NCBI GenBank assembly: GCA_003999685.1
Contig: CP021226.1
Location: 1,922,001 to 1,986,000, forward strand
DNA: 64,000 bases
Direction: 5' to 3'
Source: Taiwanofungus camphoratus
Lineage: Eukaryota; Basidiomycota; Agaricomycetes; Polyporales; Taiwanofungaceae
Part shown: positions 50,957 to 62,907 of the stretch, piece after piece
Layout: each line of letters starts with the position of its first letter
How positions within the stretch are numbered: the first letter of the stretch is position 1
The notes under the pieces: model-generated
The model's database searches: none
Seen by the model: only the letters and a program-made list of their open reading frames with translations
What the model was told of the DNA's origin: nothing
Position numbers and translations under genes: made by a program

Positions 50957-52725
50957 ATGGGCTCTCCAGCTGCCGTAACGTGTGTCCGCTCATTTTCCGC
51001 GTCTTGCTGACTGCAGAGGTCAACCTTATGTGTGAATAGATATGGGCCCATTTTTGTCGGCGTTGTCTTCAACATTGTGCTGTATGGCATCATGATCACA
51101 CAAACATTCTTGTATTTCACGGTATACAAGCGGTCGGTATCAACCGAATATCAGTTTGACAGAATCTGACTCGTGACGTATCACAGGGATAAGTTATGGA
51201 TGAAATTGTTTGTAGGTTTCTTCATGTGAGACTCGTCAGGAAGGCACCTCATGTAGACACAACACCGCCGTTTCCACGTAGGTCGCCCTTCTCTTTCTTT
51301 GTGACACCCTCAACTGCGCATTCGACATTGCATTCGTCTACATTCCGTTGGTGAACGGGTTCGGTGTGTTCCGTGTCCTTTCAATCCTGATTCTCGTTCT
51401 CAACCGACACGAATTTACCAGGCAACGTGGATGGTCTTAATTACGCGTCGTGGGGTGAGTCTATCCATCTGATCTTCCATGACTGTCTAATAAGAATGGT
51501 CACAGTTTTCGGAACAGGTGTGTCTAGTCTCTTATCCGTCTGCTTCTATCTGACTACTCTACCATTCAGACCCAGCCATGACGGTATGCTATCTAGTCAC
51601 TTGGTCGCATGACATTTGTATCTTGTGAGCTCTTATCCGAACCATTATACACAGTCCATCATTGCGATGTTCGTCCAAATGTTCTTCGCCTGGCGCGTGA
51701 AAGTGCTCACAGGCAGCACGCCCGCTGTGATCTTCATCATGTTCTGCTCCTTCTGCCAGTGGTGTACGTCTTACCATTGCTCCTTTCTGTTTGCATCCTA
51801 AAGTCACTCTTGTTTATATTAAACCGGGAAAGGCGGAGGAATCGGCACGTCGATTGCTGTCGGCATGATCCCAATGTTTACACACTTCCAGAGGTTTGAA
51901 GTCATCGTCATCATCTGGTTGGCATTCTCTGCAGTTGCAGATTCTGCGATCACCACGGCTCTTGTCTGGCACTTGGTCGGTCGTCCCTTGGTTTCACATA
52001 CTTGCTTAGGGAAATTAACACACCATTATTCTCAGAGATCACACAAGACTGGCTTCTCGGGGACTGATGATGTTGTTAACAGGATCATCAGACGTAAGTT
52101 CGACCGGCTATCTATTATTAAACTGTGTTGCCCTTGCTGACTCAAATCTTACCTGCAGTGACTGTCCAGACCGGTTTGGTCACGGCCTTATGTGCGATTA
52201 TTGATCTTATCCTCTTCCTTGCGACTGTGAGTCAGATCTTTTGCATAACTCTCATTCAAACATGGAGGGAACAAACGCACAGCCTTCCGGTCTCCACCTG
52301 ATTTTCAACTTGCCGCTCTCGAAATTGTATACCAACTCTCTCATGTCGAGTCTCAACTCTCGCGCCGGATGGAAGTACGGGAACCTTGGTGCCAGCTCTG
52401 CAACAGCCGAAGTTACCCGCGATAATGTGAAGGGCGTCAATATGCATAGCGAAATTGGACGGCGGGTTAGTGCTTGACGGATCCTGTCACTATCTACCAT
52501 GTTCGTTGTCGCACGAGCTGATATACCTACATTTCCGTTTGACAGCCTGGCCAAGGCGTATTCATTGACGTCGAATCACACGAAATGATCGATGTCATGG
52601 ATCGCAAGGGGCCACTGCCATCACAGTCCGACGGATCCGTCAACATGTACTCGGTGTCACAGCTCACTGAGAAACCAGGGTTTGTCAGCGTTGGCGCGAC
52701 GCCAGAATCGCAAGTCGCACAGTGA
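50957..52725 (+). CDS. DUF6534-type seven-transmembrane protein
   Basis: A membrane protein of a family very common in Agaricomycetes. The start MGSPAAVT joins to YGPIFVGVVFNIVLYGIMIT (TM1). The following helices read DKLWMKLFVGFF/VALLFLCDTLNCAFDIAFVY, TSIIAMFVQMFFAWRVKVLT, AVIFIMFCSFCQW, and FEVIVIIWLAFSAVADSAIT followed by TALVWHLRSHKTGFSGTDDV. The last is LTVQTGLVTALCAIIDLILF. The polar C-terminal tail (GPLPSQSDGSVNMYSVSQLT) is cytosolic. At least eight exons, several under 50 nt. Function of the family is unknown; GPCR-like topology has been suggested by shape only. Stop TGA 52723-52725. Confidence 0.9.
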
Positions 52726-54239
52726 TCCAGTATCCAACCTGCTACGTATGGAGTCTGAGAAGCTTTGACGAAAGAGTTGAACGTTGATAGGTTTGTACTC
52801 GCTTTGGAACGAATCAGCGTCGTGTATTTCTTGCCACTGTGTTTTCAATTGTCGGATTCGCCTTGTACTTGTTTCCCTGCGGCGGGCGGATGATGCGGAG
52901 TCATGTGGCTGACTGTCGGTGTTTTCTGGACTGAATCCACATGTTGTAGCGATACCTAGCAGATGTTTGGCTTGGGGTTCACTGGGTCCATCGTAATCAA
53001 ATCATCCGGGGATGTGCACCAACCAGAGCGTAAGCATGCATGTCGCGCCCAGATCAGGGGCTTTCTTAGCATGGATAAGTAGGGGATAAGGGCAGATAGA
53101 AACCGGTGGTGGTGTTGACTCGATGTTCCTCGTATCATCACCGCGATCGGAAGCTATGCGGCCCGACTTACGATTTTATCCCTCGTCACTAGCTCGGAAG
53201 ATCAGTGCATGTTGTCCATCTAAGACTTGGTTGTAGTGAGCGTGAACTGCAGGGCACTTGAGAGGCTACCATAAAAGGAGGGCGCGTTACCGGGCGGCGG
53301 GAATTACCCAATTGGTAGCCATACCAAGGAAAACCTCCCGCGTGACTCGCAGACCTCGCAGCAAATTAGATGTTCGATTTGACCAGATGACTCCCTCACG
53401 CTCCCTGGTGCGGACTGGAGAGGATACCAGGCACGAACGCTGGGTGTGGCAGAATAGCTTGTGCGACTAGTCTGCGGTTATAATCATCCGTCCAAGTCGG
53501 ACGAGCGCAGTTTGGCTCAGACTCGTTTCGCTTGTGGGCCCGATGTCCAGTTCGTTTGGCTCTTGGCGTGCTATGTTATCTGGTCAGTCTGCACACGACG
53601 CCTAGAAGACACGGTAGTGTTCCGCAACGCTTTCAGGGCCCCTTACAGTCTCCCAGCCAGTTTGTCCCCGTTGCCCAGGGGTCAGGGCGGGGTCGAAACC
53701 GGGGATACTGATAAGAATAGGTTAATGGGATCTGCAAAGCAATCGGGAGCGGGCGTCAGGCCTCGGGCGATAGACCAGTCTCCGCAGTGGCTAGCGGACT
53801 GGCACGTTAGGAGTGTTTGCTACGGGGGCGTCGGGCGTGCAGGATTCAGGTGAGCGGCATGTCAATGGCGCTGCGTGTATGTTCTTAGACAGACAAGTAA
53901 TACATAGGCTGTGCACTGCACGCGACCAAGTTTTCACTATCTGCTCCGAGTCGCGTGCGCACCGCCAGGCCGGACGAGTTATCTTAGCGAACGATTCCCC
54001 TTGCTTGGGACTTCGCTGGAGCCGCCGCGAGCTGTGCGCACTTCGCATATTTTTCCTATCTCGAGGTTGAACCGTGCACCCGGCGACCAAGGGAAGAAGC
54101 TTTACCTAGGTATAGACCGACTTGGCAACATCTTCTCTGGCGTTATCGTACAGTCGATAAGCACACCGCCGGGTACATAACGCTCTTCTGTAACCGAAAC
54201 GATGTGTGTGGATCGACATCTCACTGATCGTTTCTGGCC
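52726..54239. other. 1.5-kb intergenic stretch
   Basis: Upstream of the permease. Moderate GC content with short frames only (for example 53461-53853); no supported gene or repeat. Confidence 0.55.
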
Positions 54240-56748
54240 ATGGTGCCTCCTCTGTTGTCACCCAGCCCAACGCTACGCGCCCGTTGGGACAGACTGCTCA
54301 AGAAGCTCGAAGTGCCCGTTGACGAGGATGCGGACTACGAGAACACGACGTGGTGCAACCGCGACTTGATCCCCATCCCCCCTGGTGTGTCGAACTTGTA
54401 CTCCCAGTCCGCCGGCTGCTGACGTTGCTTTTCAGAGCGGCGCACGTATGGCGTGCTGTCCTACGCCGGCTATTGGACCATGGCGGGCTCGTGCATCTCA
54501 GCTTGGAGCACGGGCTCTACGCTACTTGCGTATGGCCTCAATGCCCAGCAAGCGATTGGCACCATTATTGTAGGCAGTTTCTTAATTGGAATTCTTTCTG
54601 TTGTCTGCGGATGGATGGGCGAAGTGTAAGCGCAAGTGCATAGATTTTCTTCTGACATTGACGAGCTTGTGATGTCAGACATCACATCGGCTTCACGGTT
54701 GCAAGCCGCTTCTCTTGGGGCATGCGAGGAGGGTATTTTCCGATAATGATTCGCATCTTCACTGGTTGCGTCTGGTGCGCCTATGTTATCAGTTTGTATT
54801 GGCTCCCCATCCTGATCGTGCTTGGTTGTTGCCCAGGTTCGGTATACAAGCATACTGGGGCGGGCAGGCCACGCGTGTGATGCTCGGCGCCGTTATCCCT
54901 GGTCTGGCTCATCTCAAGAATACGATCTCGCCGTCGGCTCACCTGGAGACAAAAGATCTTGTTGGCATGGTCGTCTGGTCAGTGCATTCTCTACCTTGAG
55001 CTCATTTCTCGCGCTGACCCCTTTCTTTCAGGTTCTGCGCATTTGTTCCGATCGTCATGGTACCTCCAGAAAAGCTCCAGAAACCTTTCTTCGTCTCGTT
55101 CCTGTACGTCTAAACCCCTCCGTCAAGCGTGCATCGGTGGCGAAATAATGTTATCCCTGTAGACTGTTCTCTGGTACTGCGTTCGGGCTCCTCATCTGGG
55201 CCGTGCATACGGCTGGCGGCGGCGGCGGTCCCCTTTTCCACCAGCCCGCGACAACTCCCAACGTTGGGCGAGTCTAATGTTGTTTTCTCCTCGGCTGAAC
55301 GGCTTGCTGATGCAAGTACGCGCAGATGGGCTTTCGTGTACGGCATCATGAGTGTTCTAGGCGCCTGGGGAGGTTGGTGCATTCCTTGCCCCAGAGGCTA
55401 CTTGCAAAGCTGACGTCGTACTTAGGCGGAACGCTCGGACAGAGTGACTGGACACGTTATGCCAGCCGACGCTTTTCACCGACAGTCAGTCAACTGATCA
55501 CCGCGCCGCTCACGATCAGTGTTACAGCAATCATTGGTACGCATTGCAGATGTAGAGAATAGCCCGTAGTGAATGTGTTGGAATTTTAGGCATCATCGTG
55601 ACCTCCTGTGGCCAACAAATTCTGGGGGAGCTGTATTGGTCGCCAATCACTATGCTAGCGCAGATCCAGGAGCACTACCATTCCTCGCCTCGCGGTAAGC
55701 TTCCTCTTTGATGCCTGCCGATCTTCAGCACTTATTAACAACGCTTATGTCTAGCTCGTGCTGCTGTGTTCTTTGGTGGTATTGGCTGCGTTGCAACTCA
55801 GCTTGCCATTTCGGTCGTTCTGAATAGCGTATCAACCGGTATGGACATGGCCGGACTTGCTCCGTAAGTTGATTCAATATATAATCCCAATTTATACTGA
55901 AGTGTTCCAAAGGCGATACATCAATATCCGGCGCGGAGCGTCGATTATGGCGGCCGTTGGTGTTTGTACCAATCCTTGGCAAATCTTGTAATTATGCAAT
56001 CTCTATTCTCTTATCCTTCGACATACTCAATGCTGGGTTATCACAAGGTCGACCGGGAAACTCTTTCTTGCTGTCCTCTCGGGCTTTGGAGTTAGTCGTT
56101 TGACACATCTAACCTTGCGAGGACGTCCTGACTCTTGACTTCAAGGTCTTTATTGCTCCCATGACAGGGGTCATGCTAGCGGACTACCTCGTTGTACGTA
56201 AATGCAAGCTCAACATGCATGATCTCTACGTCGGCAATAGTTCATCGGCCTATTGGTGAGCACTGCCACCCGCATCTCCATTCCTTTCGTTGTCTTATCG
56301 GATCCAAGGTATTGGCATGGTTTCCACTGGCGCGCAGCCTTGGCATGGGTACTCGGAGTGTGGCCTCTCATGCCAGGTTTCATCACGACTGCTGTAGGTT
56401 TTCTGTCAACGGCGCCCGCTCATTCACTGAATTCTTCATGCCATCCAGAGCGGCTCCACGAAGGTGAATGGCTGGACACGCCTCTTCAACATCTGCTTCG
56501 TGATCGTGCGTACTCCACTGGACCATCCCTTTACCGTCCTGATCTCGCGTTGCTTGTCTTCAGGGCATCTCTATTTCGTTCTTCGCCTTTTGGGCTATCT
56601 GCACGATCTCCCCTCCTGCGAATGCCGATGTAGGAACCGACTACCTTGACGACGACAATCCATTGGGCTTGGACCTTCCTGCAGAGGACACTGCTAAATC
56701 TAGCATCGCTGACAAAAAGACACCGTCGGTGGACGTTGTGCCGATTTG
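54240..56748 (+). CDS. NCS1-family nucleobase/allantoin permease (Fur4/Dal4-like)
   Basis: A proton-driven plasma-membrane importer of uracil, allantoin or related bases. Start MVPPLLSPSPTLRARWDRLL. The hallmark N-terminal block is TTWCNRDLIPIPPERRTYG then SYAGYWTMAGSCISAW. It continues TGSTLLAYGLNAQQAIGTII, FSWGMRGGYFPIMIRIFTGC, WFGIQAYWGGQATRVMLGA, VPPEKLQKPFF and GGTLGQSDWTRYA. The C-half has YINIRRGASIMAAVGVCTNP, VFIAPMTGVMLADYLVVRK and the tail FFAFWAICTISPPA. About 12 TM helices fit. Roughly ten exons; the intron at 55268-55325 seems to be GC-AG (GCGAGT...GCAG) because only that splice restores NVGWAFVYGIMSVLGAWG without the in-frame stop. It ends VDVVPI, TGA 56746-56748. Exact substrate undecided. 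Confidence 0.92.
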
Positions 56749-57586
56749 AAACTTCGAAATATGCGGCACCTCCTTTCAGCTGTAATTAGCATAAATTTCC
56801 GGATAGTAGCTGACTTGTTGTATCATACCACGCTATCGAAATGTATCCTGGCAGTGGATGATAGCTATGAGGAAATTCACGTGCCTTGACGTTATGTGAC
56901 CTGTTCGAAGATAGCGGGCGGGCGAGCGTGGAGTTGAATGCTTAATGGGCGTGCTTGGATCCGTTTGTGTTATGTAGAGGAGCTTGAATTTTTCTGCAGC
57001 GCTGGCGGTCGAAAATCGTGCTAGCGTCCCTGGGTCTCCTTCACAGGCTCCAACTCCAATTGTGTGTAAGTAAAGCATTGCTTTATATCTGAGGAGGTGC
57101 CAATAGTACAAGGGATAAAACTTGTTTTTTTCAGGATCCAGACCCATGCCCATCTCGTAACAGTTAGGAGAATAAGATGAAGTTCTTAACGAACTGATCT
57201 TAGCGCGCATTGCGGCCCGCTGTATGGAAAAAGCGTGTCTACAGATCATGATGCTGCCAAAGTACGTTCGTATGATGGCCTAGTAGCCCCCTCAGGCTAT
57301 ACCAGTGTAACGTTAAACGTGGACAGCTTCAAGGATTTGATGTCTGGGCTATGCTGGTAAACTAGGAAGGCATATTTCGTCATCAAGCTTCATAAAACAA
57401 ACCGCCTGCGAGAGGCGTGTTGATCTTGCGACTACCTTGACTTCAGGTGATCATTGGATGCACGTTGAGTCCTGACACCGCAGGGCTGTCCGGACCAGTG
57501 CGTCTTGCGCAGTCGAGGAATGCGTTCAGCTCATCCACGACACCTGGCTCATTCAACTCTGGCCGTGCATCTCGACTCGAAGCGGG
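56749..57586. other. Intergenic stretch
   Basis: 0.8 kb. A 138-residue open frame on the minus strand (56833-57249) has no recognisable motif and is probably spurious. Confidence 0.5.
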
Positions 57587-59246
57587 ATGTCAATATTCAA
57601 GGATTCATTCAAAGGGGACGATGAAGTCTTAGAGTGCAAGGTATGTACTAGTAGTACATCCGATTCTCTTGGAAAGCCCTCGCTGACACAATATCAGCTC
57701 CATGACACAGAAATTTCGCTTGATAGAATGAGCGCCAACAGTCACACAGGACTGGATACAGCGTTCCAGGAGGTTAATCCTACCTTCCTTCAGTAACGTT
57801 AACTTTCCGATAATAGTATGAACTCTCAGTTGGAAGCGAACAAGGTAGAACTATCTATTCACCAAGAGGCTTTGCGGATGCATGGATCAGAGCTCTCAAA
57901 CTCACAAGCTGAGGTCGGTGCAGTCAAAGAAGACTTGCACGCTCACCGCACATCATCTAGTCAAGCTTCGATCATAGAGGCTGCAACGACCGAAGCTTCA
58001 CATATTTCTTCGACCGAGATTAAAGGTATAGTCGAGGCAATTCGAGCACAGTGCGAGGATCTGAAGGTCACCGGAGTCGAAGCCAGCCGGAAAGCCGACG
58101 AAAAGATAGACGAGCTGCGAGCGCTCATCGCGCACCAGGCAGAAACGCTGTCCGCTGGGCTCGAGGAAAGCAAAGGCTCATCGAGTAAACTTGCGGATCT
58201 GGAGATTGCGCTCTTGCAGGCGAAGGTGAGGACAGACGACCTGTCTGATGAAGGGAAAAGATTGCGCTCTCAGGTCGAAGTATGTCGATGATTATTTATG
58301 GTAATTGATACTGAACTGTCACCGCAGCTCAATGAAGCTCAATATGACATGAAGGTTGGAGCTATGAATGCCGACTATGATCATGTCTTGCAGGGCAGCA
58401 TTGTCAGAGCTCAAGCTAAAACAGAACGGGAGGAAGCATCATTAAAGGCCATCGAGAACTTCGACCAATTCAAGAATGATGCTAAGGTTGCTGCAGAGGA
58501 AAGCTTGCGTGACCTTTCTTGATGTTTACGTTCTGACTGCCCACGCCTACTCTAGAATAAAGAGACCAAGTACCGGAGCGAAGTTGAGGATCCTAAACAT
58601 AAACATGAAGATCTACTGCTAGAGGCAGTCGCTCGTGCTAAGGTGACTGTATTTATATCGTCTGTTTGCGAACTCAGCTTAACATAGGCTAGACTCTTAG
58701 ACCGAAGCTGCGGTCACTCATATGCATGCGTTGCGAACAGTTCGGGCTGAATCACAAGCAATCATCGACGCACTGAGAACTGAGCTTGCTACTGTTCGCG
58801 GGGATCATGTTATCCTTACTGAGAAAGTCAACACAGCCAAAGACATTTGGCGAACGATCGCAAGTACTTATGCAAGGCAACGCGAAGCGGAGAACGGATG
58901 GGTACACGACACAACCTGTCCATACTTTGTTCATGGACCACGGATGACCTCGGCTGAGGCAAAGGTGACGTTGGTATCGCAGCTTTTCCCTGCGTACGTA
59001 CTCAATATCAAATCTTTAATTATCAGGCAGGGCCAAATGCAAGGACAGAACCTATTCAATATTTCGTATCTCCATTTCTCGTCCTATGCGTACTATGCTC
59101 AATCTACGCCATCATCACCGGCGGCCCTGTCTTCTGCAAACTTCAGCCGCTCGACGATTGGACTGCATGTACAATATGCAGGTCACGCTAGACTTTCGCT
59201 GACATGTAGTCCACACGAGAACACATTCGTAAGTGCCGTCTTTTAA
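57587..59246 (+). CDS. Coiled-coil protein A, unknown function
   Basis: Several exons splice into an alpha-helical protein. It starts MSIFKDSFKGDDEVLECK and continues with LHDTEISLDRMSANSHTG, LEANKVELSIHQEALRMHGS, EASRKADEKIDELRALIAHQ and ADLEIALLQAKVRTDDL. After clean introns come LNEAQYDMKVGAMNADYDHV, NKETKYRSEVED, and TEAAVTHMHALRTVRAESQA followed by ELATVRGDHVILTEKVNTAK. Heptad patterning with Ala, Glu, Lys and Leu supports coiled coil. The C-terminal end after AEAKVTLVSQLFPA is uncertain; a GTACGT...TATCAG intron at 58993 could lead to QGQMQGQNLFNIS, with a stop at 59244-59246. It sits just upstream of a similar gene (60077-62907) and shares phrases such as ESQAIIDALRT with it. Confidence 0.65.
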
Positions 59247-60076
59247 GAGCGTAAAGCAGTCATTAATACTACGCCACTTGCCATGCAGCAGAGACTGTCA
59301 TTCTCCCTTTTACTACCGACTGCAAGCTGCAATACCCAGTCCAATCACATTGATGGTTTTGGCTTCGGCCCCTGCGGGACGGTCGCCACAAGACAACACC
59401 AATGTATTGATCAGTGTTCTTAGATTACATCTTTTCTCCTTGTACTTAAACGAGCTTTCGGATTTCCTGAGATGTCAAGGATCGCTGGCGAAGTGATGTG
59501 TTTCCTTCTTCTGGCTGGGGTAGATGTGAACATAAGTCGACGTGACTTGAGAAGTTAACATTGAATCACGAGTGATGGCAGTAAGGTGGCAGCACCGTAC
59601 TCAATGACTTTTGAGGCCTTCGCCCATCTAAAGCCCACCGTCTCCACTCATACACGGCTAATCATCATTATCATTTAGGCATCTTACTCTATCAGCACAA
59701 ACTATTGGGCCCAAGATACGCTGTGCTGGATCCACGAGATACGGTTCATGCAATCCATGCACATATCTCGCGAAAACGCTATGCAACGGCTTATGATCGC
59801 GGAACCGAGAATCCAGCGTACCGAATTATGCATGTATTCACCATCAGGCTGGGACCTACATTTAATTTTATGAAGTAGCTCAGCTACGGGCACCTGAGGC
59901 ATGCTAATCACACGACTCCATTGAGAACACGTTTACTTGTATCATGGTCAACATGCGCAAGCTGCTATCTGAAAAGCCACGTCCATACCTTCGCTGTGTC
60001 TGCGAGAACGACAACAGCAACATCCCATCCAGGAGAGTCGATCTGTATCAATCCGACGGGGCTCACAGATTTATCA
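59247..60076. other. Spacer between the coiled-coil genes
   Basis: About 0.8 kb with no supported gene; probably the 3' UTR of A and the promoter of B. Confidence 0.5.
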
Positions 60077-62907
60077 ATGCAGTCAAAACAAGCTAAGGAG
60101 ACGGGGCAGAAAGGAGGGGGACTCCTCAGTTTCTTCCCCCGACGAGTCAAGAAGGTCAACAGCAATGCTTCCCTGAGGTCCACAGCGACCGGCAATGCCC
60201 CTCCAAAGGGCGCGGGAGAGGACAGTGAAACTAAGGTATGCCCTCTCGGACTGCCAATACTTCATTTATGAAGCGGCTTGGTCACCTACATCAAAAGGAT
60301 ATAATCAAGGACCTTCAAGGCCAAGTCAACACGCTTCAGTCCTCTTTAGAGGCCGCATTGGCCGAGGCCGAGGCCAAACGGTCTGCTCTGCAAGCCGTGG
60401 GAGAGGCCAGAGACACTGCAAAGGAGGACTTGGCAAAGGCACAAGAAGGCCTGAGCAGGTTACAGGCCGATCTCGTCAACAGTGACTCCAGGCTTGGCGA
60501 CGTCCGCGGCGAGGTCTGTGTGATAGTTTTCAATGCCGACTTCTCTGACCGTAATTGATTAGCTCGAAGCGAGCAAAGCCACGGCAGATACCCAGGACAA
60601 GCTTATACAGAGTTTGCAATCCCAGATCAAGTCCCTCGAAGCTGAACTTCGCTCAACCAGAGACAGCTCTTACAGTCTCCGCGCTTCCTCAGATGAAACT
60701 CTGAAAGCTGTAACAGACGCAGCCGAAGTACATCTCGCCGACTTGGGGAAGGTCAAGGCAGATCTGGAAGAGTCACATAAGGAGATTCGAAGAGTGCGGG
60801 ACGCACATGCACAAGCTATCACATCGGCGGAGGAGAAGATAACAGAGCTTCAAAAACAGGCAGGCCGTTCTCAAGCTCTGGAAGTCGAACTCGTCGGACT
60901 CCAGGCGATGAAAGATGAGAGGGCGAGGAATGCAGAGAAGCTTGAGAACACGATCCTGCATTTGAAGAGAGAGCATGATATTGTCGAGAAGGATAATCAG
61001 GCCATGGTTGCTCGTGTCGAGTTCCTGGAGCGAGAGTTAGCACGATCAGCAGCCAAATCACAGGAGGTTGCAGAGGACATGAAAGCGAGAGAAGCAGCCC
61101 ATGTAAAGGAGGTCCACGAAGCTAAGAGAAAGGAAAGCGAGCTATTAGAAGATATCAAGAGATTGGTCACTGAACACAAGGTTCGTCAAAAGTACTCACA
61201 AAATTCTATCACTTACGGTTCTCCCATAGAGCCGCGAGATAAAATTGTATACAGAAATCGATGACGTGAAGATCGAGCATCAGCGACAACTGCAGGAGGC
61301 TCTTCACCATGCTGGCGATGAATCGGAAACTATTACAAAACAGCTTCGGGCCGACCATCAATCAGCAATGGATGAGCTCAAGGCGCGATACGAGGCCAGT
61401 ATGAAGGGTCAGACTGAGCAAGCGACCACAACCATAAGTGGTCTTCACGTACAAATCCAGACTCTGGAAGCCGAGATACTGGAGACTAAAGACACGTTGG
61501 ATGCTCTCCGCGCATCTTCAACTGCTGCGACCGCTGCAGCCGAGGCCGAGCATACCGCTTTGCTGAAAGCAAAGGCAGACCTGGAGGGGTTACGAGTAGA
61601 GATCAGTGCCTTGGAGACAGCACGCGCCCAAGCTCTTGCAGAGACCGCAGAGAAGGCCCAAGAGCTTCGAGGTCAGGCCACTCGCTCCGAGAAGCTCGCC
61701 TCGAGGCTTGAGGAGTTGCAGGCCGAGAATCAGGTTAAATCAAACAAGTTGCTCAAACTTGACGCCGATGTTGTGCATCTGACGAAGGAGAGGGAGAAGG
61801 CCGAGGACGGACACCGGGAAGCACTAGCTCAAATCGAGCGCCTGGAAGAGGAACTTGCCGAGTCGGCGGTAGCACTCCAAGAAACTATCAAGGCAGCGAA
61901 AGTGAGGGAAGAAGACTACCTTCAGAAACTTGACGCTTCGAAAATACGAGTTGAGGAATTTAACAAGATGCGCGCCACGTATGCAAAAGCATGCGTCGAG
62001 TCAGAGGAATTGCAAAAAGAGCTCCGGGAAAAAACGCAAGCTCTGAAACAGACCGAAGTCGAGGCTCAGACCGCCGCGGAGGAGAGTTCACGTAAGCTGG
62101 CGGAAGCTGAAAAACAGCATAAAGACAAGCAATACGAACTGTCAAAAGTGATAAAGATGATCAATGCCGAGCTTGAGGTCTGTTACCATCATCGGAGAGA
62201 ATCGTCTACTGACCATCTTCGATAGAACCAAGAGTCCACATACAAAACCAAGGTAGTTGCTCTAGAATCTGAACGTGACAGGATATTGCAAGACGCAATC
62301 AAACATGCTGAAGTGAGTCACCAAGCTCTGTGCCCACACCAATGGCTCATGTGCAACTCAGAGCGAGGTCGCTTCGGCCCATGCCCGAGACTTACAGGCG
62401 ATTCATGACGAGTCACAAGCTACTATTCAGCAGCTCCGCACAAGCTACGTTTCAGCCGCTGATAAGCTCAAGACTTGTGAGGCTACCATAGGTAGACAGG
62501 AAAAGCAGCTCGCCGAGCGTGATCTTCAGCTTCAAGCCGCCAAAGAACATACAGGCAGGCTCGTCGACGTGTATACTGCCACTATGCATGAATTAGAACA
62601 CCTGAAGAGGTTGCTTGAAGAGGCTCGGGAGACGACGGTGGTGGTCAGAGAGAGGAAGGACGAACTGATCATACGTTTGGAGCAGGAGCTTTCCACCACT
62701 CGTGACAAATACGCCGCGCTCAATGATGCGTTCAACGCGGCCAAGGAATCGTGGACAAGAAAGTCAATGGAGCAAGCGAGAAATCTAGAAAGAGCAAACA
62801 GAGGACTATTTGAAGAAACTCGACAATTTCGTGTCGCCCAATTGAAAGAACGAGCCGTAGCATTCGTGGCGGTGATGGGTGCCGCAGTACTCGCACGAGG
62901 TATCTGA
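60077..62907 (+). CDS. Coiled-coil protein B, unknown function, hydrophobic C-terminus
   Basis: A protein of about 850 residues, nearly all coiled coil. It starts MQSKQAKETGQKGGGLLSFF (ATG 60077) with a basic head (PRRVKKVNSNASL). Then follow long heptad runs: IIKDLQGQVNTLQSSLEAAL, LIQSLQSQIKSLEAELRSTR, REHDIVEKDNQAMVARVEFL, ALAQIERLEEELAESAVALQ, HELEHLKRLLEEARETTVVV. The end is RERAVAFVAVMGAAVLA-like (read QLKERAVAFVAVMGAAVLAR), a short hydrophobic segment that could be a weak tail anchor. At least six exons with introns near 50-60 bp; splices after RGE, EHK, AELE and KHAE are in phase. Motor, SMC-ATPase or golgin end-domains are absent. Related by eye to protein A upstream. Confidence 0.82.

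Noticed and set aside
56833-57249. 138-codon minus-strand frame
   Set aside because: No motif or signal peptide, unusual composition, no splice or homology evidence.
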